Below, one piece after another: positions 27,023 through 34,346 of a stretch of 64,000 nt of DNA. The DNA lies in contig JAGBNF010000046.1 of the NCBI GenBank assembly GCA_017634555.1, positions 109,542 to 173,541 of the forward strand, in the 5' to 3' direction. A program made the translations under genes and the position numbers. Within the stretch, counting starts at the first letter, position 1. Each line of letters opens with the position of its first letter. The notes below the pieces were generated by a model that worked only from the letters and a program-made list of their open reading frames with translations, ran no database searches and was not told where the DNA came from. Source of the DNA: Eubacterium sp. (GTDB lineage Bacteria; Bacillota; Clostridia; Lachnospirales; Lachnospiraceae).

Positions 27023-27756
27023 GTGAAACGGTTTTATCGGTCGATAAGGTGGGTATGAAGTTTAACCTCAGCAAGGAGAAGCACGATTCTCTGAAGGAAT
27101 ACTTCATAGCACTGGCCAAAGGAGAATTAAAATATAATGAGTTCTGGGCGCTCCGGGATATCAGCTTTTCTCTTGAGAAGGGTGACAGACTCGGGATACT
27201 TGGACTTAACGGAGCGGGAAAGTCTACGCTGCTTAAGGTTATTGCCGGAGTATTCAAGCCGACGGAAGGTAGTGTGATGAGAACGGGAGTACTTGCACCG
27301 CTTATCGAGCTGGGAGCGGGCTTTGATCCGCAGTATACCGGCAGAGAGAATATTTTATTATACGGAGCGTGCCTCGGATACAGCCGGGGGTTTATCAATG
27401 AAAGATTAGATGATATAATTGAGTTCTCCGAGCTTAAGGATTTTATAGATGTCCCTGTGAAGAATTATTCTTCGGGAATGAGGGCTCGTCTCGGATTTGC
27501 GATTGCAACGGTGGTTGAACCGGATATGCTGATCTTGGATGAGATTCTTTCCGTGGGAGATGCTAAGTTTAGGAAGAAAAGTGAGAAAAGACTTATGTCG
27601 CTGATCGATAAGGGCGTTACGGTTCTTTTTGTCTCACATAATACCGAACAGGTTAGAAGTCTGTGCAATAAGGCTATGATACTTGAAAAAGGAAAGCTGG
27701 TCTGCATCGGCGATTCGAAAACCATATCGGATAGATATGATAAGGAAACATCATAG
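27019..27756 (+). CDS. ABC exporter ATP-binding protein (Wzt/TagH-like)
   Basis: 245 residues with Walker A GLNGAGKST, the Q-loop/LIELGAGFDPQYTGRENI segment that is typical of Wzt/TagH ATPases, signature YSSGMRARLGFAIAT, and Walker B ILDEILSVGD. It lacks the C-terminal carbohydrate-binding domain of the large Wzt proteins, so it resembles RfbE/TagH short forms. It is coupled to the permease by a four-base overlap. Confidence 0.88.
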   Translation: MSETVLSVDKVGMKFNLSKEKHDSLKEYFIALAKGELKYNEFWALRDISFSLEKGDRLGILGLNGAGKSTLLKVIAGVFKPTEGSVMRTGVLAPLIELGAGFDPQYTGRENILLYGACLGYSRGFINERLDDIIEFSELKDFIDVPVKNYSSGMRARLGFAIATVVEPDMLILDEILSVGDAKFRKKSEKRLMSLIDKGVTVLFVSHNTEQVRSLCNKAMILEKGKLVCIGDSKTISDRYDKETS

Positions 27757-27793
27757 TTTAGATTTATGAAATAAGTGAAAGGTCAGGGGTGAA

Positions 27794-28645
27794 ATGTATT
27801 TTCTGGAAATACTGAAGGTTATTTTTGTCGGAATTGTTGAGGGTATAACGGAATGGCTTCCTGTCAGCAGTACGGGACATATGCTTCTGGTAGATGAATT
27901 CCTTAATATGAGGATGACAGAGGAGTTCAGGGAAATGTTCCTGGTTGTTATCCAGCTTGGCGCCATACTTGCAGTCGTTGTAATCTACTGGGATAAGCTG
28001 TGGCCGTTCAAGAAATCTGAGAAAGACAGCAGCGGTTCGGGAATTATGGTTAATAAGAAAATCATAAATCTGTGGCTCAGAGTTATCGTTGCTACAGTTC
28101 CTGCAGGAATCATAGGAATCCTTCTTGATGACTGGATGGACGAGCATATGCATAAGCCATGGGTTATAGCTATAGCACTTATAGTGTACGGTGCATGGTT
28201 CATATGGATCGAGGAAAGAAATAAGCAGAAGAAGCCTAGAGTTAAGAAACTGCTTGATCTTTCTTTCATAGATGCTCTGAAAATCGGACTTTTCCAGTGC
28301 CTTTCTATTATCCCGGGAACATCAAGATCGGGAGCTACCATCATCGGTGGTCTTGAGACAGGGCTTTCAAGAAGAGTAGCGGCTGAGTACACATTTTTCA
28401 TGGGAATACCTGTAATGTTCGGATGGAGCCTTGTAAAGCTTATAAAGTTCGGCTTCCATTATTCATTCTTTGAATTCTTTGAACTGATACTTGGTATGGT
28501 GGTTGCATTCGTTGTATCGATGCTGGTCATCAAGTTCCTTATGGATTATATTAAGAAGCATAATTTCAAGATGTTCGGTTTTTATCGTATAGCACTCGGA
28601 GTATTAGTACTTATAGTATTTGCGATTAAGGCGATTGCCGCATAA
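27794..28645 (+). CDS. uppP: UppP/BacA, undecaprenyl-diphosphatase
   Basis: Recycles undecaprenyl pyrophosphate to the monophosphate carrier used for peptidoglycan and other wall glycans. The 283-residue multi-pass protein has both family signatures: GIVEGITEWLPVSSTGH (residues about 14-30) and PGTSRSGATI (about 175-184). A GGGGTGAA site precedes the ATG. It lies 37 bases downstream of the Wzt-like gene on the same strand, which fits a cell-envelope theme because Wzm/Wzt exporters use the same lipid carrier. Confidence 0.95.
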   Translation: MYFLEILKVIFVGIVEGITEWLPVSSTGHMLLVDEFLNMRMTEEFREMFLVVIQLGAILAVVVIYWDKLWPFKKSEKDSSGSGIMVNKKIINLWLRVIVATVPAGIIGILLDDWMDEHMHKPWVIAIALIVYGAWFIWIEERNKQKKPRVKKLLDLSFIDALKIGLFQCLSIIPGTSRSGATIIGGLETGLSRRVAAEYTFFMGIPVMFGWSLVKLIKFGFHYSFFEFFELILGMVVAFVVSMLVIKFLMDYIKKHNFKMFGFYRIALGVLVLIVFAIKAIAA

Positions 28646-28696
28646 GTATACATCATACATATATAATAATGTAAAAATGACGGAGGATTGACGGCT

Positions 28697-29416
28697 TTGA
28701 AAGCAAGGCTTGATAAGATTCTGGCTGATTCAGGTCTCGGAACGAGGAGCTCGGTCCGGAACCTTATTAAGTCAGGGAAGATAAAAGTTAATGATGTTAC
28801 CCAGAAGGATCCGGGCAGGAAGGTTGATACGGATAAGGATCGAATCACCTACGGCGGAGAAGACATTTCCTATTCCGAAATGGTTTACTATATGCTGAAT
28901 AAACCTGCCGGGGTTATCACGGCAACTGAGGATAAGAATCAGAAGACGGTTCTCGACCTTATTACAGATAAGAAGAGAAGGGACCTTTTTCCGGTCGGAA
29001 GGCTTGATAAGGATACGGTGGGACTTCTTCTTATTACTAATGACGGAGCTTTGAGTCACAGGCTGCTCGCACCGGGAAAGCATGTGGCGAAGAAATATCT
29101 TGTAAGAGTTGACGGCATTATTACTGAAGAGGTATCTTCGGCGATATGTTCGGGAGTGGATATAGGAGATGATAAACCTACGGCTCCCGCGGAGCTTGAC
29201 ACTATAAAACAGATAGAAGATACTGACGCAGTTATATATGAAGCGGTTATCAAGATCACTGAGGGAAGATATCATCAGATAAAGAGAATGTTCGAAGCTT
29301 TCGGGCTGAATGTTATATATCTGAAGAGACTTTCTATGGGAAGTCTCACACTTGATCCCGACCTTAAAGAGGGTGAGTGGAGATATCTCACTGATGAAGA
29401 GATAAAGAAAATATAG
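28697..29416 (+). CDS. RsuA/RluB-family pseudouridine synthase
   Basis: 239 residues: an N-terminal S4 RNA-binding domain (RLDKILADSGLGTRSSVRNLIKSGKIKVN) and a pseudouridine synthase domain with the catalytic aspartate in GRLDKDTVGLLLITNDG. The size and sequence fit the RsuA type that modifies the decoding region of 16S rRNA. The start is a TTG. I choose 28697 because CGGAGG (28681-28686) is ten bases upstream, while the alternative TTG at 28688 is only one base away. Confidence 0.88.
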   Translation: MKARLDKILADSGLGTRSSVRNLIKSGKIKVNDVTQKDPGRKVDTDKDRITYGGEDISYSEMVYYMLNKPAGVITATEDKNQKTVLDLITDKKRRDLFPVGRLDKDTVGLLLITNDGALSHRLLAPGKHVAKKYLVRVDGIITEEVSSAICSGVDIGDDKPTAPAELDTIKQIEDTDAVIYEAVIKITEGRYHQIKRMFEAFGLNVIYLKRLSMGSLTLDPDLKEGEWRYLTDEEIKKI

Positions 29417-29456
29417 TAAGAAGATTTTGCGGATGATCAGATTGGAGGGCGTTTTT

Positions 29457-30455
29457 TTGTTTAATAGTTTCAAGAAAACTACGAAAAGCATAGTGATAAC
29501 TGTACTGACAATTGCGTTGATTATTATTGTATTTCCGGCTAATGAAGCATTCGCTTCGAGTGAAAGTGAATTAGTTTTGGCTAATGGGAGATTAGAGTAT
29601 CATACAAATGGACGGATTGATAGTTCATTTACAGGGATAGCTCAATGGGATAAAGACAGAAAATGGTATTTTATTAGCTGTGGAGTTTATGATGAAACAT
29701 TTAAAGGGCTTGCACAGGCAACAAATGGTAAATGGTATTATGTCAGTAAAGGACATATTGATAAAAACTTTTCGGGGAAGATAGTAAAGGCAACAAATGG
29801 CCGATGGTACTATGTTAATAAAGGGGTTCCGACAAAAACATTTACGGGAAAGATAGCACAGGCAACAAATGGTACTTGGTATTATTGTACTAACGGACGG
29901 CCGGATACTAAAGTCAGTGGAGTGATTGCATATTGTACTAATGGTGGATGGTATTATGTCACAAAAGGTAAAGTTGATAAAAGCTTTACAGGAATTGCGA
30001 AAGCAACGAACGGATCACAATATTACGTAAAGAATGGCAAATTGGATAAGTCGTTCTCGGGTAAGAAAACTTATAACGATGTAAGATATACAATTAGAAA
30101 TGGAAAGGTTATAGCTCCTGCTCAAACTCCTGTATGCAACCATAATTGGATATGGCATACACATACAGAAACAGTGCATAAATCTGAGAGATACCTTGTC
30201 AGTGATGCGTGGGATGAACCAATATATGAAGTTCATAATTTTTGTAATAATTGTGGATTGGATCTTGATATAACATATGGCGGATATACTAACGATGCAA
30301 TATCGCACCTTAATAGCTGTGGAACAGGATATCATACTGGAAGCGTTCAGATTGGCTCCATCCACCATGATGCGGTATATGACGTAGACGAATGGGATGA
30401 AGAAGTAACAGTTAAAGATTACCAGTATTGCTCCAAGTGTGGAAAGAGAAAATAA
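29457..30455 (+). CDS. Secreted WYY-repeat protein with a C-terminal Cys/His domain
   Basis: 332 residues. A signal peptide (basic start, hydrophobic ITVLTIALIIIVF, cleavage after AFA) precedes about eight tandem units of 23-24 residues with the pattern ATNGxWYYVxxGxxDxxFxG, similar to cell-wall- or glucan-binding repeats. The last about 105 residues hold CX2C and HX-rich pairs (CNHNW..., CNNC, CSKC), probably zinc binding. The start is a TTG at 29457, eight bases after GGAGG; the in-frame codons upstream run through that site. Codon use is more A/T-rich than in the neighbours and a toxin-antitoxin pair follows, so acquisition by transfer is plausible. Confidence 0.7.
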   Translation: MFNSFKKTTKSIVITVLTIALIIIVFPANEAFASSESELVLANGRLEYHTNGRIDSSFTGIAQWDKDRKWYFISCGVYDETFKGLAQATNGKWYYVSKGHIDKNFSGKIVKATNGRWYYVNKGVPTKTFTGKIAQATNGTWYYCTNGRPDTKVSGVIAYCTNGGWYYVTKGKVDKSFTGIAKATNGSQYYVKNGKLDKSFSGKKTYNDVRYTIRNGKVIAPAQTPVCNHNWIWHTHTETVHKSERYLVSDAWDEPIYEVHNFCNNCGLDLDITYGGYTNDAISHLNSCGTGYHTGSVQIGSIHHDAVYDVDEWDEEVTVKDYQYCSKCGKRK

Positions 30456-30497
30456 TCTGAAGAAAATAGGGTAAAATATATGATTAAACTATATCAA

Positions 30498-30530
30498 AGG
30501 GCTTTAGTGTAGTGCTAAAGCTCTTTTTTT
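30498..30530 (+). terminator. Terminator of the WYY-repeat gene
   Basis: Arms AGGGCTTTAG (30498-30507) and CTAAAGCTCT (30515-30524) with a G-T pair and a seven-base loop, followed by a run of seven T. Confidence 0.8.
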
Positions 30531-30623
30531 ATTTAGTATTGATAACGCATATTATGGATGTGACTTAAAAATATATAGGAGATTATCAGTTAACTGGAAA
30601 ACTTTACAAAAGGAACAAATTGT

Positions 30624-30658
30624 TTGCAATAATAATGTATATGCATTACAATTGTAAT
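30624..30658 (+). promoter_or_regulatory. Candidate autoregulated promoter/operator of the toxin-antitoxin operon
   Basis: -35 TTGCAA (30624-30629), 17-base spacer, -10 TACAAT (30647-30652). The -10 lies inside a perfect 14-bp palindrome ATTACAATTGTAAT (30645-30658). This fits the usual self-repression by an antitoxin dimer. Confidence 0.5.
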
Positions 30659-30685
30659 ACAATAACAATAAAGGAGGCTGTTATT

Positions 30686-30976
30686 ATGGCTAGTGTAATA
30701 CAGGTAAGAGTAGATGATGACTTAAAAACCAGATCTGATATTTTGTTTAAATCCCTTGGAACAGATACTACGACAGCTATAAGAATATTCTTAACGCAGG
30801 CTCTTGCTGCGAATGGGTTTCCTTTTGAAATAAGGAGAAATGCTGATATATATAGGCCGTTAACAGAAAGTGAAATTTTAGAGAAACTGGCGATATCAAG
30901 AACACACGCTGAACAAGGACTATATAGGGATGCAGATGATGTTTTGACCGATGTGAGGTCGAAGTATGGAATATAA
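30686..30976 (+). CDS. RelB/DinJ-family antitoxin
   Basis: A 96-residue protein with the ribbon-helix-helix N-terminus of the RelB/DinJ family (ASVIQVRVDDDLKTRSDILFKSLG..TTTAIRIFLTQAL), which dimerises and binds its own operator. The C-terminal half is the toxin-binding part. The ATG at 30686 follows GGAGG by eight bases; an upstream in-frame ATG at 30620 has no site and lies in the promoter. The 3' end overlaps the toxin gene by 11 bases. Confidence 0.88.
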   Translation: MASVIQVRVDDDLKTRSDILFKSLGTDTTTAIRIFLTQALAANGFPFEIRRNADIYRPLTESEILEKLAISRTHAEQGLYRDADDVLTDVRSKYGI

Positions 30977-31280
30977 AGTTGTTATGACGATTGATGCGGA
31001 AAACGATTTTATCAGGCATATAAGGTATATTTTAGAAAAGTTATTCAACGATCAGGCCGCCAAAAGTGTGGCTGATGATTTTGAAGAAACAAAGAACAGC
31101 TTGGTTAATTCGGCTGGAAGTCTTCAGTACTGCGAGAATCCGAGACTTAGAGCTTTGGGATATAAGAGAATAAACTATCTTCATCATGATTACTTTATGC
31201 TCTTTCGGGTTGTAGATGATATGGCGATAGTTGATAATATCTTCCATTTTAGGGAAGATTACGAGAATAAGATGAAATAA
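30966..31280 (+). CDS. RelE/ParE-family toxin
   Basis: 104 residues with the RelE/ParE pattern: an N-terminal strand YKVVMTIDAENDF, helices rich in charged residues, and a C-terminal strand block (RALGYKRINYLHHDYFMLFRVVDDMAIVDNIFHFREDY) typical of ParE/RelE toxins. RelE members cut ribosome-bound mRNA; ParE members poison gyrase; the subfamily cannot be fixed by eye. Overlap with the antitoxin gene shows an operon. Its target and activity are inferred. Confidence 0.85.
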   Translation: MEYKVVMTIDAENDFIRHIRYILEKLFNDQAAKSVADDFEETKNSLVNSAGSLQYCENPRLRALGYKRINYLHHDYFMLFRVVDDMAIVDNIFHFREDYENKMK

Positions 31281-31538
31281 TGGTGTTTGTAAATATGTGA
31301 TTATTGATGAGGATGTTTGCTCTGCGTGTAGGAATAAAGAAAGATTAAAGATAAGTATAAAGATAGAGTAAAGGAACATAAATAAATATATAAAAAGATT
31401 AAAGAGAAAAAACGTGCTGTAATACCGCTTGACTTTATATAGGTACTTGTGTTATCCTAACACTTGCGTTTTTAGCGCTTTTTTTGTAGTGCTTAAAATG
31501 TAAGGCAAAAGTTGTAAAGAAAAATGGAGGTGACAGTT

Positions 31539-31688
31539 GTGCGCGTAAAAATCACACTCGCATGTCAGGAATGTAAACAGCGTAATTACAACCTGACTAA
31601 GGACAAGAAGCTTCATCCGGACAGGATGGAAACAAAGAAGTATTGTAAGTTCTGCAAGCAGCATACAATGCACAAGGAAACAAAGTAG
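31539..31688 (+). CDS. rpmG: Ribosomal protein L33 (zinc form)
   Basis: A 49-residue protein starting with GTG, eight bases after GGAGG. The sequence has two CX2C pairs (CQEC and CKFC), so it is the zinc-binding (C+) paralogue of L33. It is first in the conserved rpmG-secE-nusG-rplK-rplA order. The 250 bases upstream contain a TTGACT box (about 31428) that may belong to its promoter, with a poor -10. Confidence 0.95.
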   Translation: MRVKITLACQECKQRNYNLTKDKKLHPDRMETKKYCKFCKQHTMHKETK

Positions 31689-31722
31689 TTTAGGGATTCA
31701 GTAGATCGAAAGAGGTGGAGAT

Positions 31723-31929
31723 ATGTCATCAGAGAAAAAAGGGACATCACCTGCACTTAAGAGAAGCTGGTTTCAGGGACTTAAGTCGGAGTTTGGAAAG
31801 ATCACATGGCCTACAAAGAACAAGCTTGCTAAGGAAGCTGTAGTTGTTCTTGTTATAGCACTTCTGCTTGGCTGTCTGATCGTGGTAATCGATGCTCTGC
31901 TTAAAGCCGGTCTTGCATTTTTATGGTAG
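31723..31929 (+). CDS. secE: SecE, preprotein translocase subunit
   Basis: 68 residues: a charged amphipathic helix (GLKSEFGKITWPTKNKLAKEA, with the conserved F-x-K-x-x-WP) followed by one membrane span. This is the short, single-span SecE of Gram-positive bacteria. It sits in the SecYEG channel. It lies in the standard position before nusG. Confidence 0.95.
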   Translation: MSSEKKGTSPALKRSWFQGLKSEFGKITWPTKNKLAKEAVVVLVIALLLGCLIVVIDALLKAGLAFLW

Positions 31930-31940
31930 GCGGTGATGAT

Positions 31941-32633
31941 ATGGCAGATGAAAAAACAGTTGGCATTGATGAAGAAACAGTAGAAGTTGCTGAAGAAGTA
32001 ACCGAAGCAGCAGCTGAGACAGTTGAGGAAGTTGCAGCAGAGGCAGCTGAAGGAACAGCTGAGACAGAAGAACCGAAACGACCTGTTTCATCTAATGTAA
32101 AGCAGAACGGTGACAACGAACCACATTGGTACGTTGTACATACTTATTCGGGATATGAGAATAAGGTAAAGGCTGATATCGAAAAGACCATTGAAAACAG
32201 AAGACTTGAGGATCAGATGTTTGAGGTTATGGTACCGCTCCAGGATGTACTGGAGACTAAGAAGGACGGTTCCAAGAAGGTAGTATCCAAGAAGATTTTC
32301 CCTGGATATGTACTCGTACATATGATCAAGAACGACGTAACATGGTATGTAGTAAGAAACACTCGTGGTGTTACAGGTTTCGTTGGTCCGGGATCCGAGC
32401 CTGTTCCTCTTACAAGCGAGGAAATGAGAAAGCTCGGTGTTCGCATTGATGATTATGTTATCGATGTAGAGATCGGAGATACCATCAAGGTTATCAGAGG
32501 AGCTTGGGAAGGCACTATAGCAAGTATCAAGACTATCAATCATGCTAAGGAAACAGCAACAATTGAGATTGATATTTTTGGACGTTCAACTGATGTTGAA
32601 ATCGGTTTAGGTGATATTCAGAAGTTAGATTAG
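31941..32633 (+). CDS. nusG: NusG transcription elongation/termination factor
   Basis: 230 residues. A long, very acidic Glu/Ala/Thr-rich N-terminal extension (about residues 1-50) precedes the NGN domain (WYVVHTYSGYENKVKADIEK), and the C-terminal KOW domain is clear (GDTIKVIRGAWEGTIASI). The usual bacterial length is about 175-185, so the extension is an add-on. I start at ATG 31941, after GGCGGTGA, rather than the in-frame ATG at 31923, which lies inside secE without a site. The stop codon is immediately followed by the rplK leader structure. Confidence 0.94.
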   Translation: MADEKTVGIDEETVEVAEEVTEAAAETVEEVAAEAAEGTAETEEPKRPVSSNVKQNGDNEPHWYVVHTYSGYENKVKADIEKTIENRRLEDQMFEVMVPLQDVLETKKDGSKKVVSKKIFPGYVLVHMIKNDVTWYVVRNTRGVTGFVGPGSEPVPLTSEEMRKLGVRIDDYVIDVEIGDTIKVIRGAWEGTIASIKTINHAKETATIEIDIFGRSTDVEIGLGDIQKLD

Positions 32634-32660
32634 TGGAAGGGAAAACCCCGATAATACCAC
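32633..32660 (+). promoter_or_regulatory. Probable L1-binding mRNA leader (copy 1, before rplK)
   Basis: The RNA can fold as GTGG (32633-32636) paired with CCAC (32657-32660), enclosing AA on one side, a GGG/CCC helix with an AAAA loop, and an asymmetric GATAATA strand. The same arrangement precedes rplA. It starts on the G of the nusG stop codon and ends just before the rplK GGAGG. Confidence 0.7.
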
Positions 32661-32677
32661 ATAGGAGGTAATTAAAA

Positions 32678-33103
32678 ATGGCTAAGAAAGTCACAGGATA
32701 CATTAAATTACAGATACCTGCAGGAAAGGCAACTCCTGCACCACCATTTGGTCCGGCACTCGGTCAGCACGGTGTTAACATCGTAGAATTCACAAAGCAG
32801 TTTAATGCTCGTACAGCAGATCAGGGAGATCTTATCATCCCTGTAGTTATCACTGTATACGCAGACAGAAGCTTTTCATTTATTACAAAGACTCCACCTG
32901 CTGCAGTACTTATCAAGAAGGCCTGCAAGATTCAGAAGGCATCAGGTGAGCCTAATAAGAAGAAGGTTGCTAAGATCACAAAGGCTCAGATTCAGGAAAT
33001 TGCTGAATTGAAAATGAAGGATCTTAACGCAGCTTCAATTGAGACAGCTTGCAGCATGATCGCCGGAACAGCACGTTCTATGGGCGTTGAAGTAGTAGAT
33101 TAA
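32678..33103 (+). CDS. rplK: Ribosomal protein L11
   Basis: 141 residues with classic L11 signatures: [27 protein letters not shown] in the N-terminal (release-factor/thiostrepton-site) domain and the C-terminal RNA-binding region [30 protein letters not shown] precedes the ATG. Translation is probably controlled by L1 through the leader just upstream. Confidence 0.97.
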   Translation: MAKKVTGYIKLQIPAGKATPAPPFGPALGQHGVNIVEFTKQFNARTADQGDLIIPVVITVYADRSFSFITKTPPAAVLIKKACKIQKASGEPNKKKVAKITKAQIQEIAELKMKDLNAASIETACSMIAGTARSMGVEVVD

Positions 33104-33146
33104 TCAGCTGCCGGTCAGAGAATAGATGTTTAAGTGTAATTAATAG

Positions 33147-33178
33147 GTGGAAGGAGGTCGCTCCTCCGATAATACCAC
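33147..33178 (+). promoter_or_regulatory. Probable L1-binding mRNA leader (copy 2, before rplA)
   Basis: GTGG (33147-33150) pairs with CCAC (33175-33178), with the same AA bulge and GATAATA strand as copy 1, but here the inner helix is GGAGG/CCTCC with a TCGC-type loop. It lies just upstream of the rplA ribosome-binding site (GGAGG, 33180-33184). Confidence 0.7.
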
Positions 33179-33194
33179 AGGAGGTAAAACTAAA

Positions 33195-33908
33195 ATGAAA
33201 AAAGGTAGAAGATATTTAGAAGCTGCAAAGCTTATCGAAAAGACAAAACTTTATGATCTTGAAGAGGCTGCTCAGCTTATCAAGCAGACAGCAAGTGCTA
33301 AGTTTGATGAGACAGTTGAAGCACATCTTAAGCTCGGTGTTGACGGACGTCACGCTGATCAGCAGGTACGTGGTGCCGTTGTTCTTCCTCACGGAACAGG
33401 TAAGGATGTTAAGGTTCTCGTTTTCGCTAAGGGAGATAAGGTTGACCAGGCACTCGCAGCAGGCGCTGATTATGCCGGTGGTGATGAACTCGTTCCAAAG
33501 ATTCAGAACGAAGGATGGCTTGACTTCGACGTTGTTATCGCAACTCCTGATATGATGGGTGTTGTAGGACGTCTCGGACGTGTACTCGGACCTAAGGGAC
33601 TTATGCCAAATCCAAAGGCCGGAACAGTTACACCTGACGTTGAGAAGGCAATTGCTGATGTTAAGGCAGGTAAGATTGAGTACAGACTTGACAAGGCAAA
33701 CATTATCCATGTTCCAGTTGGTAAGGCATCATTTACCGTGGAGCAGATCGCGGACAACTTTAAAGCCTTAATGGATGCAGTTATCAAGGCTAAGCCATCA
33801 AGCGCAAAGGGTCAGTATCTTAAGAGTGTTACAATCACTTCAACAATGGGCCCTGGAATTAAGCTTAACACAACTAAGTTTGGTTCAGCTGACAGCTCAG
33901 CAAAATAA
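33195..33908 (+). CDS. rplA: Ribosomal protein L1
   Basis: 237 residues with hallmark L1 sequence ([38 protein letters not shown]). The ATG is 33195, preceded by GGAGG. An in-frame GTG at 33147 is not a start, because it lies within the regulatory leader. L1 is expected to repress its own and L11's translation. A terminator follows; rplJ and rplL are not next, unlike in many bacteria. Confidence 0.97.
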   Translation: MKKGRRYLEAAKLIEKTKLYDLEEAAQLIKQTASAKFDETVEAHLKLGVDGRHADQQVRGAVVLPHGTGKDVKVLVFAKGDKVDQALAAGADYAGGDELVPKIQNEGWLDFDVVIATPDMMGVVGRLGRVLGPKGLMPNPKAGTVTPDVEKAIADVKAGKIEYRLDKANIIHVPVGKASFTVEQIADNFKALMDAVIKAKPSSAKGQYLKSVTITSTMGPGIKLNTTKFGSADSSAK

Positions 33909-33932
33909 TCTGTATTTATAAACGATTTTAAG

Positions 33933-33977
33933 AGCAACACAGTTTGGCGGATATTGCCGAATTGTGTTGCTTTTTTT
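33933..33977 (+). terminator. Terminator after rplA
   Basis: Stem AGCAACACA (33933-33941) with TGTGTTGCT (33963-33971), an inner GGC/GCC pair of arms, followed by seven T. It ends the rpmG-rplA operon. Confidence 0.9.
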
Positions 33978-34077
33978 GTGTAATTTTAATATACTTTTAG
34001 TAGGTATTTTGATAATTAGGGACCATTAGATCAACTGTCGAAGCATGATTTTCGATTTGAAAGGGGTTGTTAGTCGG

Positions 34078-34332
34078 ATGGAAAAAGATGAAGTAAAGAA
34101 GGCAGTTCTCGAGCTTATTGAAGATGTAATGCCTGAATTGGAAGATGTTGCATTTGACAAGAATATCGTCTCCGAATACGGAGTTAGTTCTGTTTCGATT
34201 ATAAAGCTTATTGTGGAAGCAGAGAAGAAGTTTGAGATTTCTTTCTCAGATTATGAGCTTGCACTTGATTCATATGATACCTTCGGTGATTTCGCCCGGG
34301 TTGTATACGATAAGCTGGAAGATGTGGAATAA
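34078..34332 (+). CDS. Acyl carrier protein-like protein
   Basis: 84 residues, acidic, four-helix ACP fold. The phosphopantetheine site reads GVSSVSII (S38 is the probable attachment serine), with Ser instead of the usual Asp before it, so it is a specialised rather than a fatty-acid ACP. ATG 34078 is favoured (AAGGGG 11 bases upstream) over an in-frame ATG at 34045. It is 14 bases from and probably co-transcribed with the BtrH-like gene. There is no fab or NRPS gene nearby, which suggests a self-contained carrier/transferase function. Confidence 0.78.
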   Translation: MEKDEVKKAVLELIEDVMPELEDVAFDKNIVSEYGVSSVSIIKLIVEAEKKFEISFSDYELALDSYDTFGDFARVVYDKLEDVE

Positions 34333-34346
34333 GGAGGAGCGTTAGT

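Noticed and set aside
31297-31371. 24-codon GTG ORF with a CSAC pair after the toxin gene
   Set aside because: Too short and without a ribosome-binding site; it could be a relic of a longer gene, but there is nothing to support that.
33147-33149. In-frame GTG as an earlier start for rplA
   Set aside because: It is the first strand of the regulatory hairpin; the ATG at 33195 has the GGAGG.
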